A stretch of 64,000 nucleotides of DNA from an uncultured Formosa sp. (GTDB lineage: Bacteria; Bacteroidota; Bacteroidia; Flavobacteriales; Flavobacteriaceae). Within the stretch, counting starts at the first letter, position 1. Each line of letters opens with the position of its first letter. Below the pieces are notes generated by a model, which was not told the origin of the DNA, searched no databases, and saw only the letters and a list, made by a program, of their open reading frames with translations. The position numbers and the translations under genes are program-made. The DNA is taken from contig NZ_CANMTH010000005.1 in assembly GCF_947500765.1 (NCBI RefSeq), positions 124,001-188,000 on the forward strand, given 5' to 3'. Of the stretch, positions 1 through 9,700 are shown piece after piece.

Positions 1-52
1 ATTTAATTAGTAGGTTAGTTTTAAAAATAAGTTTGAAGTTTAGTGTAAAATA

Positions 53-90
53 AATCAAGTTGAAATAGATAAAACTATTCCAACTTGATT
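53..90 (-). terminator. Terminator hairpin after aldA
   Basis: A 16-base stem (AATCAAGTTGAAATAG paired with CTATTCCAACTTGATT, one mismatch) closes a 6-base loop. Read on the minus strand it lies just past the aldA stop and is followed by an A/T-rich tract rich in T. This fits an intrinsic terminator for aldA. Confidence 0.6.
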
Positions 91-124
91 AGATATAAAA
101 ATGAAACATGATCTTGATTTACTA

Positions 125-1588
125 TTATCTATACTGAGCATATATCACTTTGGTTTGAAGATATTCTTCCATACCATGTTTTCCATCGGCACCACCTAAT
201 CCTGATTTTTTCCATCCTGCATGAAATCCTTGAATAGCTTCAAAATGTTCTCTGTTAACATAGGTTTCTCCAAATTGTAGTTCTTGAGAAGCATGCATGA
301 CTTTATTGAAATTTTCTGAGAAAATTGAAGATGTTAGTCCGTATTGGCAGTCATTAGATAAGGCAATAGCCTCGTCTAAAGTTGCAAATTTCATTACCGG
401 TAATACTGGTCCGAAAACTTCTTCTTGTATAACTTGCATGTTTTGAGTTACGTTTGTAAGTAGGGTAGGTTGGTAGAAATATCCTTTATCAAATTGGCTA
501 GATCTGCTTCCGCCTACAACAACTTCTGCTCCTTCTTTTTTAGCATATTCAACCATTTCAGAAATTTTATCTAATTGGTCTTTATTTACTAAACTACTCA
601 TGTCTGGATTGTTTGTTGCAAAAGCATCTTCAACCTTTATTTTAGTAAATTTCTTAGTTACCTTGTCCATAAACTCGTCGTATATAGAATCTTCTACATA
701 GACACGTTCTGCACAATTACAAACCTGACCGCTAAATATAATTTTTGAGCTTACTACAGCATTAACTGCTAAATCTAAATTAGCATCGGCACACACTATA
801 GCTGGTGCTTTTCCTCCTAATTCTAAAGATACTTTTGTAATATTTTCTGCTGCGGCTTCCATAATTTTCTGACCAGCACCTACACTACCAGTTAAGCTAA
901 TAATACCCGTAATTGGACTTTTAGAGAGTGCATTTCCAACAATACTCCCTTTACCACAGACAAAGTTTAATACACCACTTGGGACGCCTATTTTTTCTAT
1001 TAACTGTGCAAATTGCATAACCGTATTTGGAGCTACAGAACTTGGATTAATTATACAGCTGTTACCTGTTACTAGAGATGGGGCAATTTTTCTAGCCATT
1101 ACAAAGAATGGAAAGTTCCATGGTAGAATTCCTACAGCGACACCAATAGGTGCTTTATGTAAAAAAATATGTTCTTTTTGTCGGTCACTTTGTATAATTT
1201 CTCCTTCTATACGTCTTGCCCAACCTGCGTTATAATCAAAGTAATCTGCAGTGACATCAATTTCAACCTGAGCTAAATCTATTACTTTAGCTTGTTCTTT
1301 AGCTAGTGTTTCTGCAAGAGCTACGCGGTTTTCGCGAATAACATCAGCCATTTTGTGTAAAAATTTGGCTCTTTCTATAGCTGATAAAGATTTCCAAGCA
1401 TGCTGTGAAGCTTCTGCAGCCTCTAAGGCTAAATCTGCATCTTTAACACTTCCTACAGGCATTAAGGATAATACTTCTTCTGTACAAGGATTTAAAATTT
1501 CAATAACATCTGTAGACGTAGATGTTACAAACCTTCCGTTTATAAACTGTTCAAATGGTTTCATAATTTCTTTAAATTTAGTGTGCAT
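125..1588 (-). CDS. aldA: Lactaldehyde dehydrogenase (AldA type)
   Basis: NAD-dependent aldehyde dehydrogenase of 487 residues that would oxidise the L-lactaldehyde made from L-fucose to L-lactate in the cytosol. The whole length resembles E. coli AldA. Visible motifs are PWNFPFF (about 156-162), LELGGKAP with the general base Glu near 256, SGQVCNCAERVYV with the catalytic Cys near 290, and the C-terminal GFHAGWKKSGLGGADGKHG stretch. The first Met gives an 8-residue extension; Met9 (base 1564) matches the family start better. It is oriented away from the other fucose genes and separated from the AraC-type gene by 543 bases. One oddity: the usual cofactor-binding KPSE motif reads NPSS (about 181-184), so a conserved Lys is Asn. 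Family assignment is firm; the lactaldehyde substrate is inferred from similarity and neighbours. Confidence 0.9.
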   Translation of the reverse strand: MHTKFKEIMKPFEQFINGRFVTSTSTDVIEILNPCTEEVLSLMPVGSVKDADLALEAAEASQHAWKSLSAIERAKFLHKMADVIRENRVALAETLAKEQAKVIDLAQVEIDVTADYFDYNAGWARRIEGEIIQSDRQKEHIFLHKAPIGVAVGILPWNFPFFVMARKIAPSLVTGNSCIINPSSVAPNTVMQFAQLIEKIGVPSGVLNFVCGKGSIVGNALSKSPITGIISLTGSVGAGQKIMEAAAENITKVSLELGGKAPAIVCADANLDLAVNAVVSSKIIFSGQVCNCAERVYVEDSIYDEFMDKVTKKFTKIKVEDAFATNNPDMSSLVNKDQLDKISEMVEYAKKEGAEVVVGGSRSSQFDKGYFYQPTLLTNVTQNMQVIQEEVFGPVLPVMKFATLDEAIALSNDCQYGLTSSIFSENFNKVMHASQELQFGETYVNREHFEAIQGFHAGWKKSGLGGADGKHGMEEYLQTKVIYAQYR

Positions 1589-2131
1589 AAATACAAATGG
1601 TTTTACCTAATTATATTTAAACATTTGTTTGAGATACTCTGTTTTAATTTATTTTTAAAGTCTATATAAGGTATAGGCTGTGGTTAAAAAAATAAATATG
1701 GTTTTGCTATTATCAAACTTAAAGATATGACTTCAAAAAGTTTTATCTATAATTATCTATTTTATGTATAATTTAAACAATTGTGAATATTTTAACTATT
1801 TTTTTGATGAATTTTAAGTCGTAAATGTGGTTTTAAAACTTTGTAATTTAGTGTTTTGAAAACGCAGATTTAGAACAATACTTAAGAGTTACTGTTTTTG
1901 TTATAGATGTGTTTCTAACATGAAATGATTTTAGTTCTAAAAAACACCTTCTTAAAACAGTTTCAGATACTCTGTTTTTAAGTTTTAAAGTAATTAGATA
2001 GTAGGTGTATTTTATACAGTTAAATATTTTGTTTGTACTGAAAATAATTCTCAATAATGAAATAAGTATTAATGATGTATTTGGATCCTGTAAATGATTA
2101 AAACGTATCAATTTTGAAGATCAATTGTTGC
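1589..2131. other. Intergenic, aldA upstream region with direct repeat
   Basis: AT-rich spacer between the AraC-type gene and aldA that must hold the aldA promoter. It contains the 14-mer AGATACTCTGTTTT twice (1632-1645 and 1965-1978). The second copy lies in a hairpin (CTTAAAACAG at 1951-1960 with CTGTTTTTAAG at 1972-1982). An 87-codon open frame here has no recognisable protein character. Confidence 0.5.
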
Positions 2132-3031
2132 TTAAGTATATCTTCCAGATTTGTAAACCGCAGGTGTTAGTCCTGTAACAGCCTTAAAGACTCTAGAGAA
2201 ATGGTACCTGTCAGAAAATCCTAAATTATAAGCCACTTCTTCAATAGAATTATCTGTGTGTTCAAAAAGTTCGCATGATTTGGCAATTTTCCTATTCTGA
2301 ATAAAGTTATGAAGTGTGACTTGCATTTCTTCTTTAAATAATCGGGCAAAGGAGTTTGGTGCCATATTTATTAAGGAGGACATATCTGTGTTTTTTAATT
2401 TTTTTTCAATATTGGCTTCTACATAACGAATCACCTTTAAAACCCGTTCATCTATTATTGTGGTTTTCCATAATTCTGGACCAATATTAGTCAAGGCTTC
2501 TTTTATAAAGGCTTGTAATTTTAAATTGAATGTCAGTTTAAAATCTTTATTTTCTAATATCAATCGTTCGGTTAAATACTCTAAACGCTCCTTTAAATAA
2601 TCGGTCATTTCAATTTTTAGAATTCCAGGATACACACTGTCAAAAGGGACTCCAAGATTAAAATGAATAAAGAAATGAATTAACGAATGCTCTATATAAT
2701 CCTTTTCGTTAATATTATCGCTGAATTGTTTTCCCGAAACATGAATTCCTGTGGTATATCTATGGTTTTTTTTGAATTGGGAAGAAAAGGATGTAAAAGG
2801 CGGTATAATATAAATGTGATTAGAATCCATTTCGTACACCGTGTTTTGATGTATTAATTGGCCACCTTCATTTTTATTCCAATATAACCTCCAAAACGGG
2901 AAAACCATATCGTGGCAATCCCATAAATCTAATAACCAATATCGGCAACACATCATCCTTAACCTAAGGTCAATAAAATTCTGTTTATTCGAGGAAGGAT
3001 CTCCTAATTCAATACTTTTTACAAACTTCAT
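2132..3031 (-). CDS. AraC-family regulator, probable fucose-cluster regulator
   Basis: A 299-residue transcription factor. The C-terminal part from about residue 200 is a typical two-helix-turn-helix AraC domain, ending with the conserved GFSDRYHFSRVFKAVTGLTPAVYK segment in the second helix-turn-helix. The N-terminal part (about 1-190) fits a cupin-like sugar-sensing domain; it shows IYIIPPF and HRYTTGIHVSG, where AraC proteins have the barrel. It is divergent from the aldolase gene with about 100 bases between starts, the usual arrangement for a pathway-specific regulator. Its control of the fucose genes is inferred from position. The ligand could be fucose, fuculose or another pathway sugar. 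Confidence 0.85.
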   Translation of the reverse strand: MKFVKSIELGDPSSNKQNFIDLRLRMMCCRYWLLDLWDCHDMVFPFWRLYWNKNEGGQLIHQNTVYEMDSNHIYIIPPFTSFSSQFKKNHRYTTGIHVSGKQFSDNINEKDYIEHSLIHFFIHFNLGVPFDSVYPGILKIEMTDYLKERLEYLTERLILENKDFKLTFNLKLQAFIKEALTNIGPELWKTTIIDERVLKVIRYVEANIEKKLKNTDMSSLINMAPNSFARLFKEEMQVTLHNFIQNRKIAKSCELFEHTDNSIEEVAYNLGFSDRYHFSRVFKAVTGLTPAVYKSGRYT

Positions 3032-3101
3032 TTTTTTAACAATGTTTGAATTAGATACGAAAATACAGATTTTGAATATTTATTTGACGATATAGGTTGA
3101 C

Positions 3102-3109
3102 TATTTTTG
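3102..3109 (+). promoter_or_regulatory. Candidate -7 element of the fucose operon
   Basis: TATTTTTG matches the Bacteroidota -7 consensus TAnnTTTG and lies 23 bases before the aldolase ATG, in the divergent intergenic region. A TTG lies 15 bases upstream (3084-3086), slightly closer than the usual spacing, so the -33 element is uncertain. Confidence 0.4.
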
Positions 3110-3132
3110 TGAGATAAACATAATTAAATACT

Positions 3133-3927
3133 ATGAAAACTTTAAAACTTCCAATAGAAGTAGAGGCAGAATTAAAAAAAGTGTCTACTGTAGCAGGATA
3201 CTTATGGCAAAGAGAATGGGCAGAACGAAATGCAGGTAATATTTCGATGAATTTAACTTCTTTTTTCTCGAAAGACGAAGTTAAAGGTATTGGTGAAGAA
3301 GTACCTTTCGATTTTCCTAAAGAAGCTGGAGGGTTTGTTTTATACATTACCGGTACGGGTTGTTATTTAAGAGATTTAGTAGATAAATTAGAAGAAGTGT
3401 CTTGTATTCTTTATATCAATGAAGCGGCAACAGCATATTCTATTATATGGGGAGGTAATCGTCCTAATTTCGGACCAACTTGCGAATTAATTTCTCATGC
3501 AAGTATCCACTTGTTTAACTCACAACATCATCCAGAAAACTTAGCAGTGGTACATACGCATCCATTAGAGTTAATTTGTATGAGTCATCACGAATTGTTT
3601 GATAATGAAGAAGAATTAAACAGACAAATTTGGATGATGTGTCCAGAGGTGAAAGTATTTGTGCCTAAAGGAATTCACTGTACACCATATGCATTATCTA
3701 GTACCGCAGCATTAGCTAAAGTTACTATCGAAGCTTTTAAAACGCGTAACGTATCACTATGGGAAAAACATGGAGCAACTGCAACCGCACCAGATGTTAT
3801 GAAAGCTTGGGACTTTTTAGATGTCGCAAATAAAGGAGCAAAATTATTAATGATGTGTTGGGCAGCAGGATTTAAACCAGCAGGTTTATCTAACGATCAA
3901 TTAACAGAATTAGAGCAATTTACATAA
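3133..3927 (+). CDS. Class II aldolase, RhaD type (fuculose/rhamnulose-1-phosphate)
   Basis: Zinc-dependent class II aldolase/adducin-fold protein of 264 residues. It would cleave L-fuculose-1-phosphate (and perhaps L-rhamnulose-1-phosphate) to DHAP and L-lactaldehyde. Length and motifs match RhaD (about 274 residues) better than FucA (about 215): ERNAGNIS near 31-38, the catalytic Glu in TCELISHA near 118, the zinc ligands in VVHTHP (His141, His143), and a third His in WEKHGA near 213. It is first in a plus-strand run, 18 bases before fucI. The pairing of a RhaD-like aldolase with a fucose isomerase indicates either aldolase promiscuity or recruitment; the true substrate was not determined here. 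Confidence 0.85.
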   Translation: MKTLKLPIEVEAELKKVSTVAGYLWQREWAERNAGNISMNLTSFFSKDEVKGIGEEVPFDFPKEAGGFVLYITGTGCYLRDLVDKLEEVSCILYINEAATAYSIIWGGNRPNFGPTCELISHASIHLFNSQHHPENLAVVHTHPLELICMSHHELFDNEEELNRQIWMMCPEVKVFVPKGIHCTPYALSSTAALAKVTIEAFKTRNVSLWEKHGATATAPDVMKAWDFLDVANKGAKLLMMCWAAGFKPAGLSNDQLTELEQFT

Positions 3928-3945
3928 TATAAAAGCATTATAAAG

Positions 3946-5733
3946 ATGAGTAGATTAATAGGGAGACTACCAAAAGTAGGAATTCGTCCGACGATTGATG
4001 GACGTGAGCTAGGTGTGAGAGAATCTTTAGAGGTTCAGACTATGGATATGGCTAAAGCAGCCGCAAAATTAATAGAAGATACATTACGTTTTCCAAGTGG
4101 GGAAAAGGTAGAATGTGTTATAGCAGATACTACAATTGGTGGTGTTGCAGATGCAGCAGCATGTGCAGATAAATTTAAAAGAGAAGGTGTAGAAGTGTCT
4201 TTAACTGTAACGCCTTGTTGGTGTTATGGTACAGAAGTAATGGATACCGATCCATTAACACCTAAGGCTGTTTGGGGATTTAATGGTACAGAAAGACCAG
4301 GTGCTGTATACTTAGCAGCAGCCTTAGCAGGTTATTCTCAAAAAGGATTACCAGCCTTTGGTATTTATGGTAAAGAAGTACAAGATGGAGGAGATAAATC
4401 AATTCCTGAAGATGTATCAGAAAAAATCTTACGTTTTGTAAAAGGAGCACTTGCTGTAGCACAAATGAAAGGGAAATCGTATTTATCTATCGGGTATAGT
4501 TCTATGGGTATTGCAGGATCTATGGTCGATGTTAATTTTTTACAAGACTATTTAGGGGTGAGAGCAGAATTTGTAGAATCTGTTGAACTTTTAAGACGTA
4601 TTGAAAATAATATTTTTGATCAAGACGAATATAAAAAAGCTTTAGCTTGGACCAAAGAAAACTGTAAAGAAGCCGAAGATAGAAATAGTCCGGAAAGCCA
4701 GAAATCTCGTGAAGAAAAAGATAAAGAATGGGAGAAAGTTGTGAAAATGACTTTAATCTGTAAAGATTTAATGAACGGGAATCCTAAGTTGAAAGACATG
4801 GGATTTGGTGAAGAGTCTAAAGGTAGAAATGCTATTATGGGAGGTTTTCAGGGTCAACGTCAGTGGACAGATTACCAACCCAATGCAGATTATACAGAGT
4901 CTATTTTAAATTCATCTTTCGACTGGAATGGTATTCGTCAAGCATACGTGTTTGCTACAGAAAACGATTGTTTAAATGCAATCTCTATGTTATTTGGTCA
5001 CTTATTGACTAATAAAGCACAATTATTCTCAGACGTACGTACATATTGGAGCCCAGAATCTGTAGAGCGTGTTACAGGTAAAAAACTAACAGGTCTTGCA
5101 GAGCATGGAATTATTCACTTAATTAATTCTGGATCTACGACTTTAGATGCTACAGCACAACAATTAGATGCTGAAGGAAATCCTACAATGAAACCATTCT
5201 GGGATATTACAGAAGACGATGTTAAACGTTGTTTAGATAATACAAAATGGCCACCAGCCACCACAGAATATTTTAGAGGAGGAGGATTCTCATCTCAATT
5301 TTTAACAAAAGGAACTATGCCATTAACTATGTGTAGAGTTAACCTTATAAAAGGCATTGGACCAGTACTTCAAATTGCAGAAGGATGGAGTGTCGAATTA
5401 CCAGAAGATATACATAAAGTCTTAGACGAACGTACAGATCCAACTTGGCCAACAACTTGGTTTGTACCAAGAACTACAGGACAAGGTGCTTTTAAAGATG
5501 TGTATACAGTAATGGCAAAATGGGGAGCAAACCACGGTGCAATTACTCACGGACATATTGGTGCAGATTTAATCTCGTTAGCAGCTATGTTACGTATTCC
5601 TGTAAATATGCATAATGTAAATGAGAATGATGTATTTAGACCAAGTGCATGGTCGGCTTTTGGAGAACATCTAGAAGGTTCAGATTACAGAGCATGCCAA
5701 AACTACGGCCCATTATATGGGTTTAAACACTAA
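3946..5733 (+). CDS. fucI: L-fucose isomerase
   Basis: Manganese-dependent ketol isomerase, 595 residues against 591 in E. coli FucI, converting L-fucose to L-fuculose. Similarity runs end to end: [19 protein letters not shown] near the start, [44 protein letters not shown], and the C-terminal [17 protein letters not shown]. Expected catalytic/metal residues are present: Glu339 in ATENDCLN and Asp363 in [11 protein letters not shown], with a metal-binding His in the [15 protein letters not shown] segment. It follows the aldolase gene by 18 bases and precedes the kinase. This is the clearest marker that the cluster handles L-fucose. Confidence 0.97.
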   Translation: MSRLIGRLPKVGIRPTIDGRELGVRESLEVQTMDMAKAAAKLIEDTLRFPSGEKVECVIADTTIGGVADAAACADKFKREGVEVSLTVTPCWCYGTEVMDTDPLTPKAVWGFNGTERPGAVYLAAALAGYSQKGLPAFGIYGKEVQDGGDKSIPEDVSEKILRFVKGALAVAQMKGKSYLSIGYSSMGIAGSMVDVNFLQDYLGVRAEFVESVELLRRIENNIFDQDEYKKALAWTKENCKEAEDRNSPESQKSREEKDKEWEKVVKMTLICKDLMNGNPKLKDMGFGEESKGRNAIMGGFQGQRQWTDYQPNADYTESILNSSFDWNGIRQAYVFATENDCLNAISMLFGHLLTNKAQLFSDVRTYWSPESVERVTGKKLTGLAEHGIIHLINSGSTTLDATAQQLDAEGNPTMKPFWDITEDDVKRCLDNTKWPPATTEYFRGGGFSSQFLTKGTMPLTMCRVNLIKGIGPVLQIAEGWSVELPEDIHKVLDERTDPTWPTTWFVPRTTGQGAFKDVYTVMAKWGANHGAITHGHIGADLISLAAMLRIPVNMHNVNENDVFRPSAWSAFGEHLEGSDYRACQNYGPLYGFKH

Positions 5734-5990
5734 TATGTAATTACAAAATAGTTCAAACATCTATTTCTTTTTGAACTGATAATTAGATATTAATACCGCT
5801 TTTTTATAGTAAAATGGATAAAGATTATCCCTTTAATAGTGTAATAACTATTAGAGGGAAGGCTTTATCTATCTAAAATATTCCAAACATAAACATGAAA
5901 TTAAGCCGTTTTTAAGAGTTGCATAATGGCTTCAGGTGTATTTAATAAAATATCCCAATGTTATCGGGATTAGAAGAAAAATTTAAACAG

Positions 5991-7304
5991 ATGAAACAAG
6001 TTATAGCCGTTATAGATATAGGAAAAACGAATAAGAAAATATTTTTATTTGATGAAGCCTTTCAAGTTGTGTCTCAAAATAGTATTCAATTTGAAGAGGT
6101 TAAAGATGATGATGGATTTTGTTGCGACAATATTGAGGCTATAGAACGTTGGATTCAAAACGAAATTATAGAAATTCAAAATCAAGGACTTTATCACATA
6201 AAGGCTATAAATTTTTCTACCCATGGAGCTTCGTTAGTCTATTTAAATAAGGAAGGTAAACGTATTACGCCTTTATATAATTATTTAAAACCCTTAGATC
6301 TTAACGATTATCAAGATTTTTATATCTCTCAAGGTGGCGTAGAAGAATTTTCTAGAAAAACAGCATCTCCAGCTTATGGTATGCTTAATACGGGAATTCA
6401 AATGTTGTCTATTAAGCGGAATAAACCAGAGATCTGGAAACAGGTTTCATCTATTTTGCATTACCCACAATATTTAAGTTATCTGTTTACTCACAAAATA
6501 ACTGCCGATTTTACATCGGTTGGTGCACACACCGCAACTTGGGATTATGATAATATGCAATACCATAGTTGGTTAAGAGAAGAAGGTATCTCCTTACCCG
6601 AACCTTGTAAAGGCACCGAAGCTGTTATTGCAGAAATTAACGGCCAAGAGATTGCAGTCGGATCTGGTTTACATGATAGTTCTTCTTCAATTATACCATT
6701 ATTAAAAAAAGAAAAAGATAACGATTTTGTTTTACTGTCTACCGGAACTTGGATTATTGCCATGAACCCGTTTAGTAAAGAAACCTTAACCCAATACCAA
6801 CTTCAGAATAATTGTTTATGTTTTATGACCCCCGAAAAACAACAAGTAAAATCGTCTATGCAATTTTTAGGACGTATTCACGAAGTTTATATCAAAGCCT
6901 TAAGCGATTATTTTAAAGTAGATATAAATACACATATAGACTTAATTCTTAATGAAACACTTTGTGAAACATTAATACATCAAGATACTCGTGTGTTTTT
7001 ATCAGAAGGTATCGATAACGATTTTGAGGCACATCCAGAATTGTTGAAAAAGTTTCAGTCTTATGAAACAGCTTATTTTCAATTAATTTATGAAATAAGC
7101 AAAAAAGTTATTCAAGCTATAGAATTAATATCAGACGAAAAGGCGGTGTTGAAAGACGTTTATATCTCAGGCGGGTTTAATAGAAATAGAATTTTTATCA
7201 AATTTTTAGAATTATTGAAACCAAGCATAACCATAAAAATTTCGGATTGTAAAAACGAAAGTGCTTTAGGAGCTGCTTTATTAATGAAAGATTATTTAAA
7301 ATAG
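5991..7304 (+). CDS. FGGY-family carbohydrate kinase (fuculokinase/rhamnulokinase-like)
   Basis: Sugar kinase of the FGGY family that would phosphorylate L-fuculose to L-fuculose-1-phosphate, between the isomerase and aldolase steps. Motifs: VIDIGKTNKK at the N-terminus (phosphate-1), ATWDYDN, the GSGLHDSSSS region with the likely catalytic Asp, LLSTGTWI (phosphate-2) and YISGGFNRN (adenosine motif). I chose the ATG at 5991 because FGGY kinases begin just before the DIG(K/T)TN motif; an in-frame ATG at 5958 would add 11 residues. A 224-257 base gap separates it from fucI, and fucO follows after 13 bases. Fuculose specificity is inferred from context. Confidence 0.88.
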   Translation: MKQVIAVIDIGKTNKKIFLFDEAFQVVSQNSIQFEEVKDDDGFCCDNIEAIERWIQNEIIEIQNQGLYHIKAINFSTHGASLVYLNKEGKRITPLYNYLKPLDLNDYQDFYISQGGVEEFSRKTASPAYGMLNTGIQMLSIKRNKPEIWKQVSSILHYPQYLSYLFTHKITADFTSVGAHTATWDYDNMQYHSWLREEGISLPEPCKGTEAVIAEINGQEIAVGSGLHDSSSSIIPLLKKEKDNDFVLLSTGTWIIAMNPFSKETLTQYQLQNNCLCFMTPEKQQVKSSMQFLGRIHEVYIKALSDYFKVDINTHIDLILNETLCETLIHQDTRVFLSEGIDNDFEAHPELLKKFQSYETAYFQLIYEISKKVIQAIELISDEKAVLKDVYISGGFNRNRIFIKFLELLKPSITIKISDCKNESALGAALLMKDYLK

Positions 7305-7317
7305 AATATAAAATATT

Positions 7318-8472
7318 ATGTTACAAAGTAGAAGAATTTATTTACCGCCACTAAGTTTAATTGGTCCAGGATCATTAAAAGATTTAGCAGAAGAATTAAA
7401 AGCATTACCTTATAAAAAGGCGCTTTTTGTAACCGATAAAATACTTGTTGAAATAGGTGTTGCCCAAAAGGTAATAGATACTTTAGCGAGTTCTAATATT
7501 GAAATGGTTGTTTTTGATAATGTACAGCCTAATCCTACAGTGAAGAATGTAAAGAATGGATTAAAATTATTGAAAGAAAATAATTGTGATGTTATCATTA
7601 CACTTGGTGGAGGTTCGCCTCAAGATTGTGGAAAAGCTATAGGTATTTTAGCTACAAACGGTGGAGAAATTAATGACTACGATGGTATTCATAAATCTAA
7701 AAAAGCATCTCTACCAATTATAGCAATAAATACAACTGCTGGAACAGCAAGTGAGGTGACTATTAACTATGTAATTACAGATGTAGAGCGTCATGTTAAA
7801 ATGGTGATGGTCGATAAAAACTGTTTAGTATCTATTGCTGTAAACGATCCAGAATTAATGTTAGGTAAACCGGCAGCTTTAACTGCTGCTACAGGTATGG
7901 ATGCATTAACACATGCTATAGAATCTTATGTGTGTACTGGTGCTTTTCATTGGTCTGATACTTTAGCTTTACAAGCGGTTAAGTTAATTTCATCTAGTTT
8001 AGAAGAAGCTGTTAAAAATGGAGGTAATATAGAAGCTAGAAGTAAAATGGCTTGGGGACAATTTATTGCAGGACAATCTTTTTCTAATGCTGGTTTAGGT
8101 TTTGTCCATTCTTTAGCGCATCAATTAGGAGGAATGTACGATTTGCCTCATGGTGTAGCCAATGCTATTCTATTACCACATGTAGAGCGTTTTAATATTC
8201 CTGCATGTACGCACAAACTTAAAAAGGTAGCACGAGCAATGGGCGTTGAGGTTTCTGATAAAAATGATTTAGAAGGTGCCAATGAAGCCATAAAAGCTAT
8301 CGAGAAATTATCTAAAGCTGTTGGAATTCCATCTGGATTAAGAGAATTAGGTGTTAAAGAATCTGATTTTGAAGTTATGGGACAACATGCTCTTGAAGAT
8401 GTCTGTACAGGTGGAAACCCAAGAGCTGTTACTTTAGAAGATGCAGTTGCAATTTATAAAGCAGCTATGTAA
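7318..8472 (+). CDS. fucO: Lactaldehyde reductase (iron-dependent alcohol dehydrogenase)
   Basis: Group III iron-activated alcohol dehydrogenase of 384 residues, matching E. coli FucO along its length. It would reduce L-lactaldehyde to 1,2-propanediol with NADH, mainly when oxygen is limiting, in competition with AldA. Motifs: GGGSPQDCGKAIG (cofactor), TTAGTASEVTINYVITD, and metal ligands in MDALTHAIESY, HSLAHQLG and LPHGVANAILLPH. The C-terminus DVCTGGNPRAVTLEDAV is shared with FucO. It is the last gene of the fucose run and is followed by a strong terminator. Confidence 0.93.
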   Translation: MLQSRRIYLPPLSLIGPGSLKDLAEELKALPYKKALFVTDKILVEIGVAQKVIDTLASSNIEMVVFDNVQPNPTVKNVKNGLKLLKENNCDVIITLGGGSPQDCGKAIGILATNGGEINDYDGIHKSKKASLPIIAINTTAGTASEVTINYVITDVERHVKMVMVDKNCLVSIAVNDPELMLGKPAALTAATGMDALTHAIESYVCTGAFHWSDTLALQAVKLISSSLEEAVKNGGNIEARSKMAWGQFIAGQSFSNAGLGFVHSLAHQLGGMYDLPHGVANAILLPHVERFNIPACTHKLKKVARAMGVEVSDKNDLEGANEAIKAIEKLSKAVGIPSGLRELGVKESDFEVMGQHALEDVCTGGNPRAVTLEDAVAIYKAAM

Positions 8473-8542
8473 TTTAAAAGAATGCATTTTTGTTGTAAAA
8501 CTTAGTTTATAATAAGAAGTAGCATTAAAAATATACCACTAA

Positions 8543-8584
8543 AAAAGCTTACAGAATGAATTGTTTATTCTGTAAGCTTTTTAT
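8543..8584. terminator. Bidirectional intrinsic terminator
   Basis: A perfect 15-base stem (AAAAGCTTACAGAAT / ATTCTGTAAGCTTTT) with a short loop, flanked by A and T runs, sits between convergent fucO and the lipoprotein gene and can serve both. Confidence 0.85.
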
Positions 8585-8606
8585 TTATACTAAATTAGTG
8601 TTTTGG

Positions 8607-9524
8607 TTAATTTGTAATGGTTGTGATGTTTGTTAAATACATTGGAATTGTCATACCATTTGGCATGCGATCGTTTTCTTTAATAAAAGCATCTCCTTTT
8701 ATTTCTTGATCCATATTTGCTTCAATAATCCATCCCGTATTGTTATCTACCTTAATTTTAGATGTCATAGTTCCTGTTAAATCATACTTCATACTTACGC
8801 CGTTAAACTCGATATATGCTTCTTTATCGGTGGTGCTTATGGCTGATTTTCCTGTTATTAATATATGATCAGGTGTGCGTTCTACAAATTTATAATCTGT
8901 AATCATTTTAGCATGCATATTAGATTCAATAGTCTTATTTATAGTCCATGTATCTCCTGTGCTTAGTCCATGTTCTGGGTAAATTGCAGTTGCCATTTCA
9001 ATATTATCTTTTAAAACTTGAGCACCGTAAGATTTCATTATCTGAGCTTTTAATTGCCCTTTTTGTCTGTCGGAAAGTTGTTCCATACTATTTATAGCTG
9101 TGTCCCAAGCATTATTAACGGCTTTTATATCAACAATTTTTCCGGTCTTACTCATTGTAATTCCAAAAGTTTTGTTTTTCATGGTTTTAAAAACACTCGA
9201 CATGATATCGTTTTTATCTTCCTTTTCAGAACTAAAAGACATTGTACCTTGGGGGGTTTGCATAGACATATTTAACTCATCGAAAGTCGCTTCCATGCTG
9301 TAATCAGTATCATTTACTGTGTTTACAAGAAAACTTAAAGTTCCATTAATAGTCATAATCATTTTTATTTCTTGTCCATTAGCTTTTTGTGTAATGGTTG
9401 CTTTGGCATTAGAAATCTGTTTGTAAGTCTTTCCTTTTTCAAGTTTTAGCGCTAAATCTGTTTGTTCTGTTTGACAAGATGTTAAAAAAAAAGAGATTAA
9501 GATTAGCGTATAAAATGTTTTCAT
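8607..9524 (-). CDS. DUF6263-like lipoprotein of unknown function
   Basis: Starts as a lipoprotein: MKTFYTLILISFFLTSC has a lipobox ending at Cys17. For this reason I place the start at 9524 rather than 17 codons upstream. The mature part (about 290 residues) is a beta-rich protein with repeated TDYSM, MSFSSEKED, GKIVDIK and GWIIEA segments, typical of the periplasmic DUF6263 proteins common in Bacteroidota. There are no catalytic motifs. It is convergent with fucO and monocistronic as far as can be seen. Its function is unknown. Confidence 0.7.
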   Translation of the reverse strand: MKTFYTLILISFFLTSCQTEQTDLALKLEKGKTYKQISNAKATITQKANGQEIKMIMTINGTLSFLVNTVNDTDYSMEATFDELNMSMQTPQGTMSFSSEKEDKNDIMSSVFKTMKNKTFGITMSKTGKIVDIKAVNNAWDTAINSMEQLSDRQKGQLKAQIMKSYGAQVLKDNIEMATAIYPEHGLSTGDTWTINKTIESNMHAKMITDYKFVERTPDHILITGKSAISTTDKEAYIEFNGVSMKYDLTGTMTSKIKVDNNTGWIIEANMDQEIKGDAFIKENDRMPNGMTIPMYLTNITTITN

Positions 9525-9700
9525 ATAATGGTGTTTATGTGGGGCATTAAAGTATGATTTCTGTTTAAAACTCAAAACTAGTGTATTTTCTTAGTGTTTT
9601 GGTATATGTAGACCTTATTTTATAAATACTAAAGAAAGAGTTTGATTTTAGAATTTTGAGAATAGTTATGTAGAAATTATATCTGTTGTTAATCCGTGTT

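Noticed and set aside
1848..2111. 87-codon open frame on the minus strand
   Set aside because: No protein-like composition or motif, and it lies across a hairpin and direct repeat in the aldA upstream region. I treat it as non-coding.
3946..8472. Bacterial microcompartment for propanediol use
   Set aside because: No shell or diol dehydratase genes accompany the fucose genes here.
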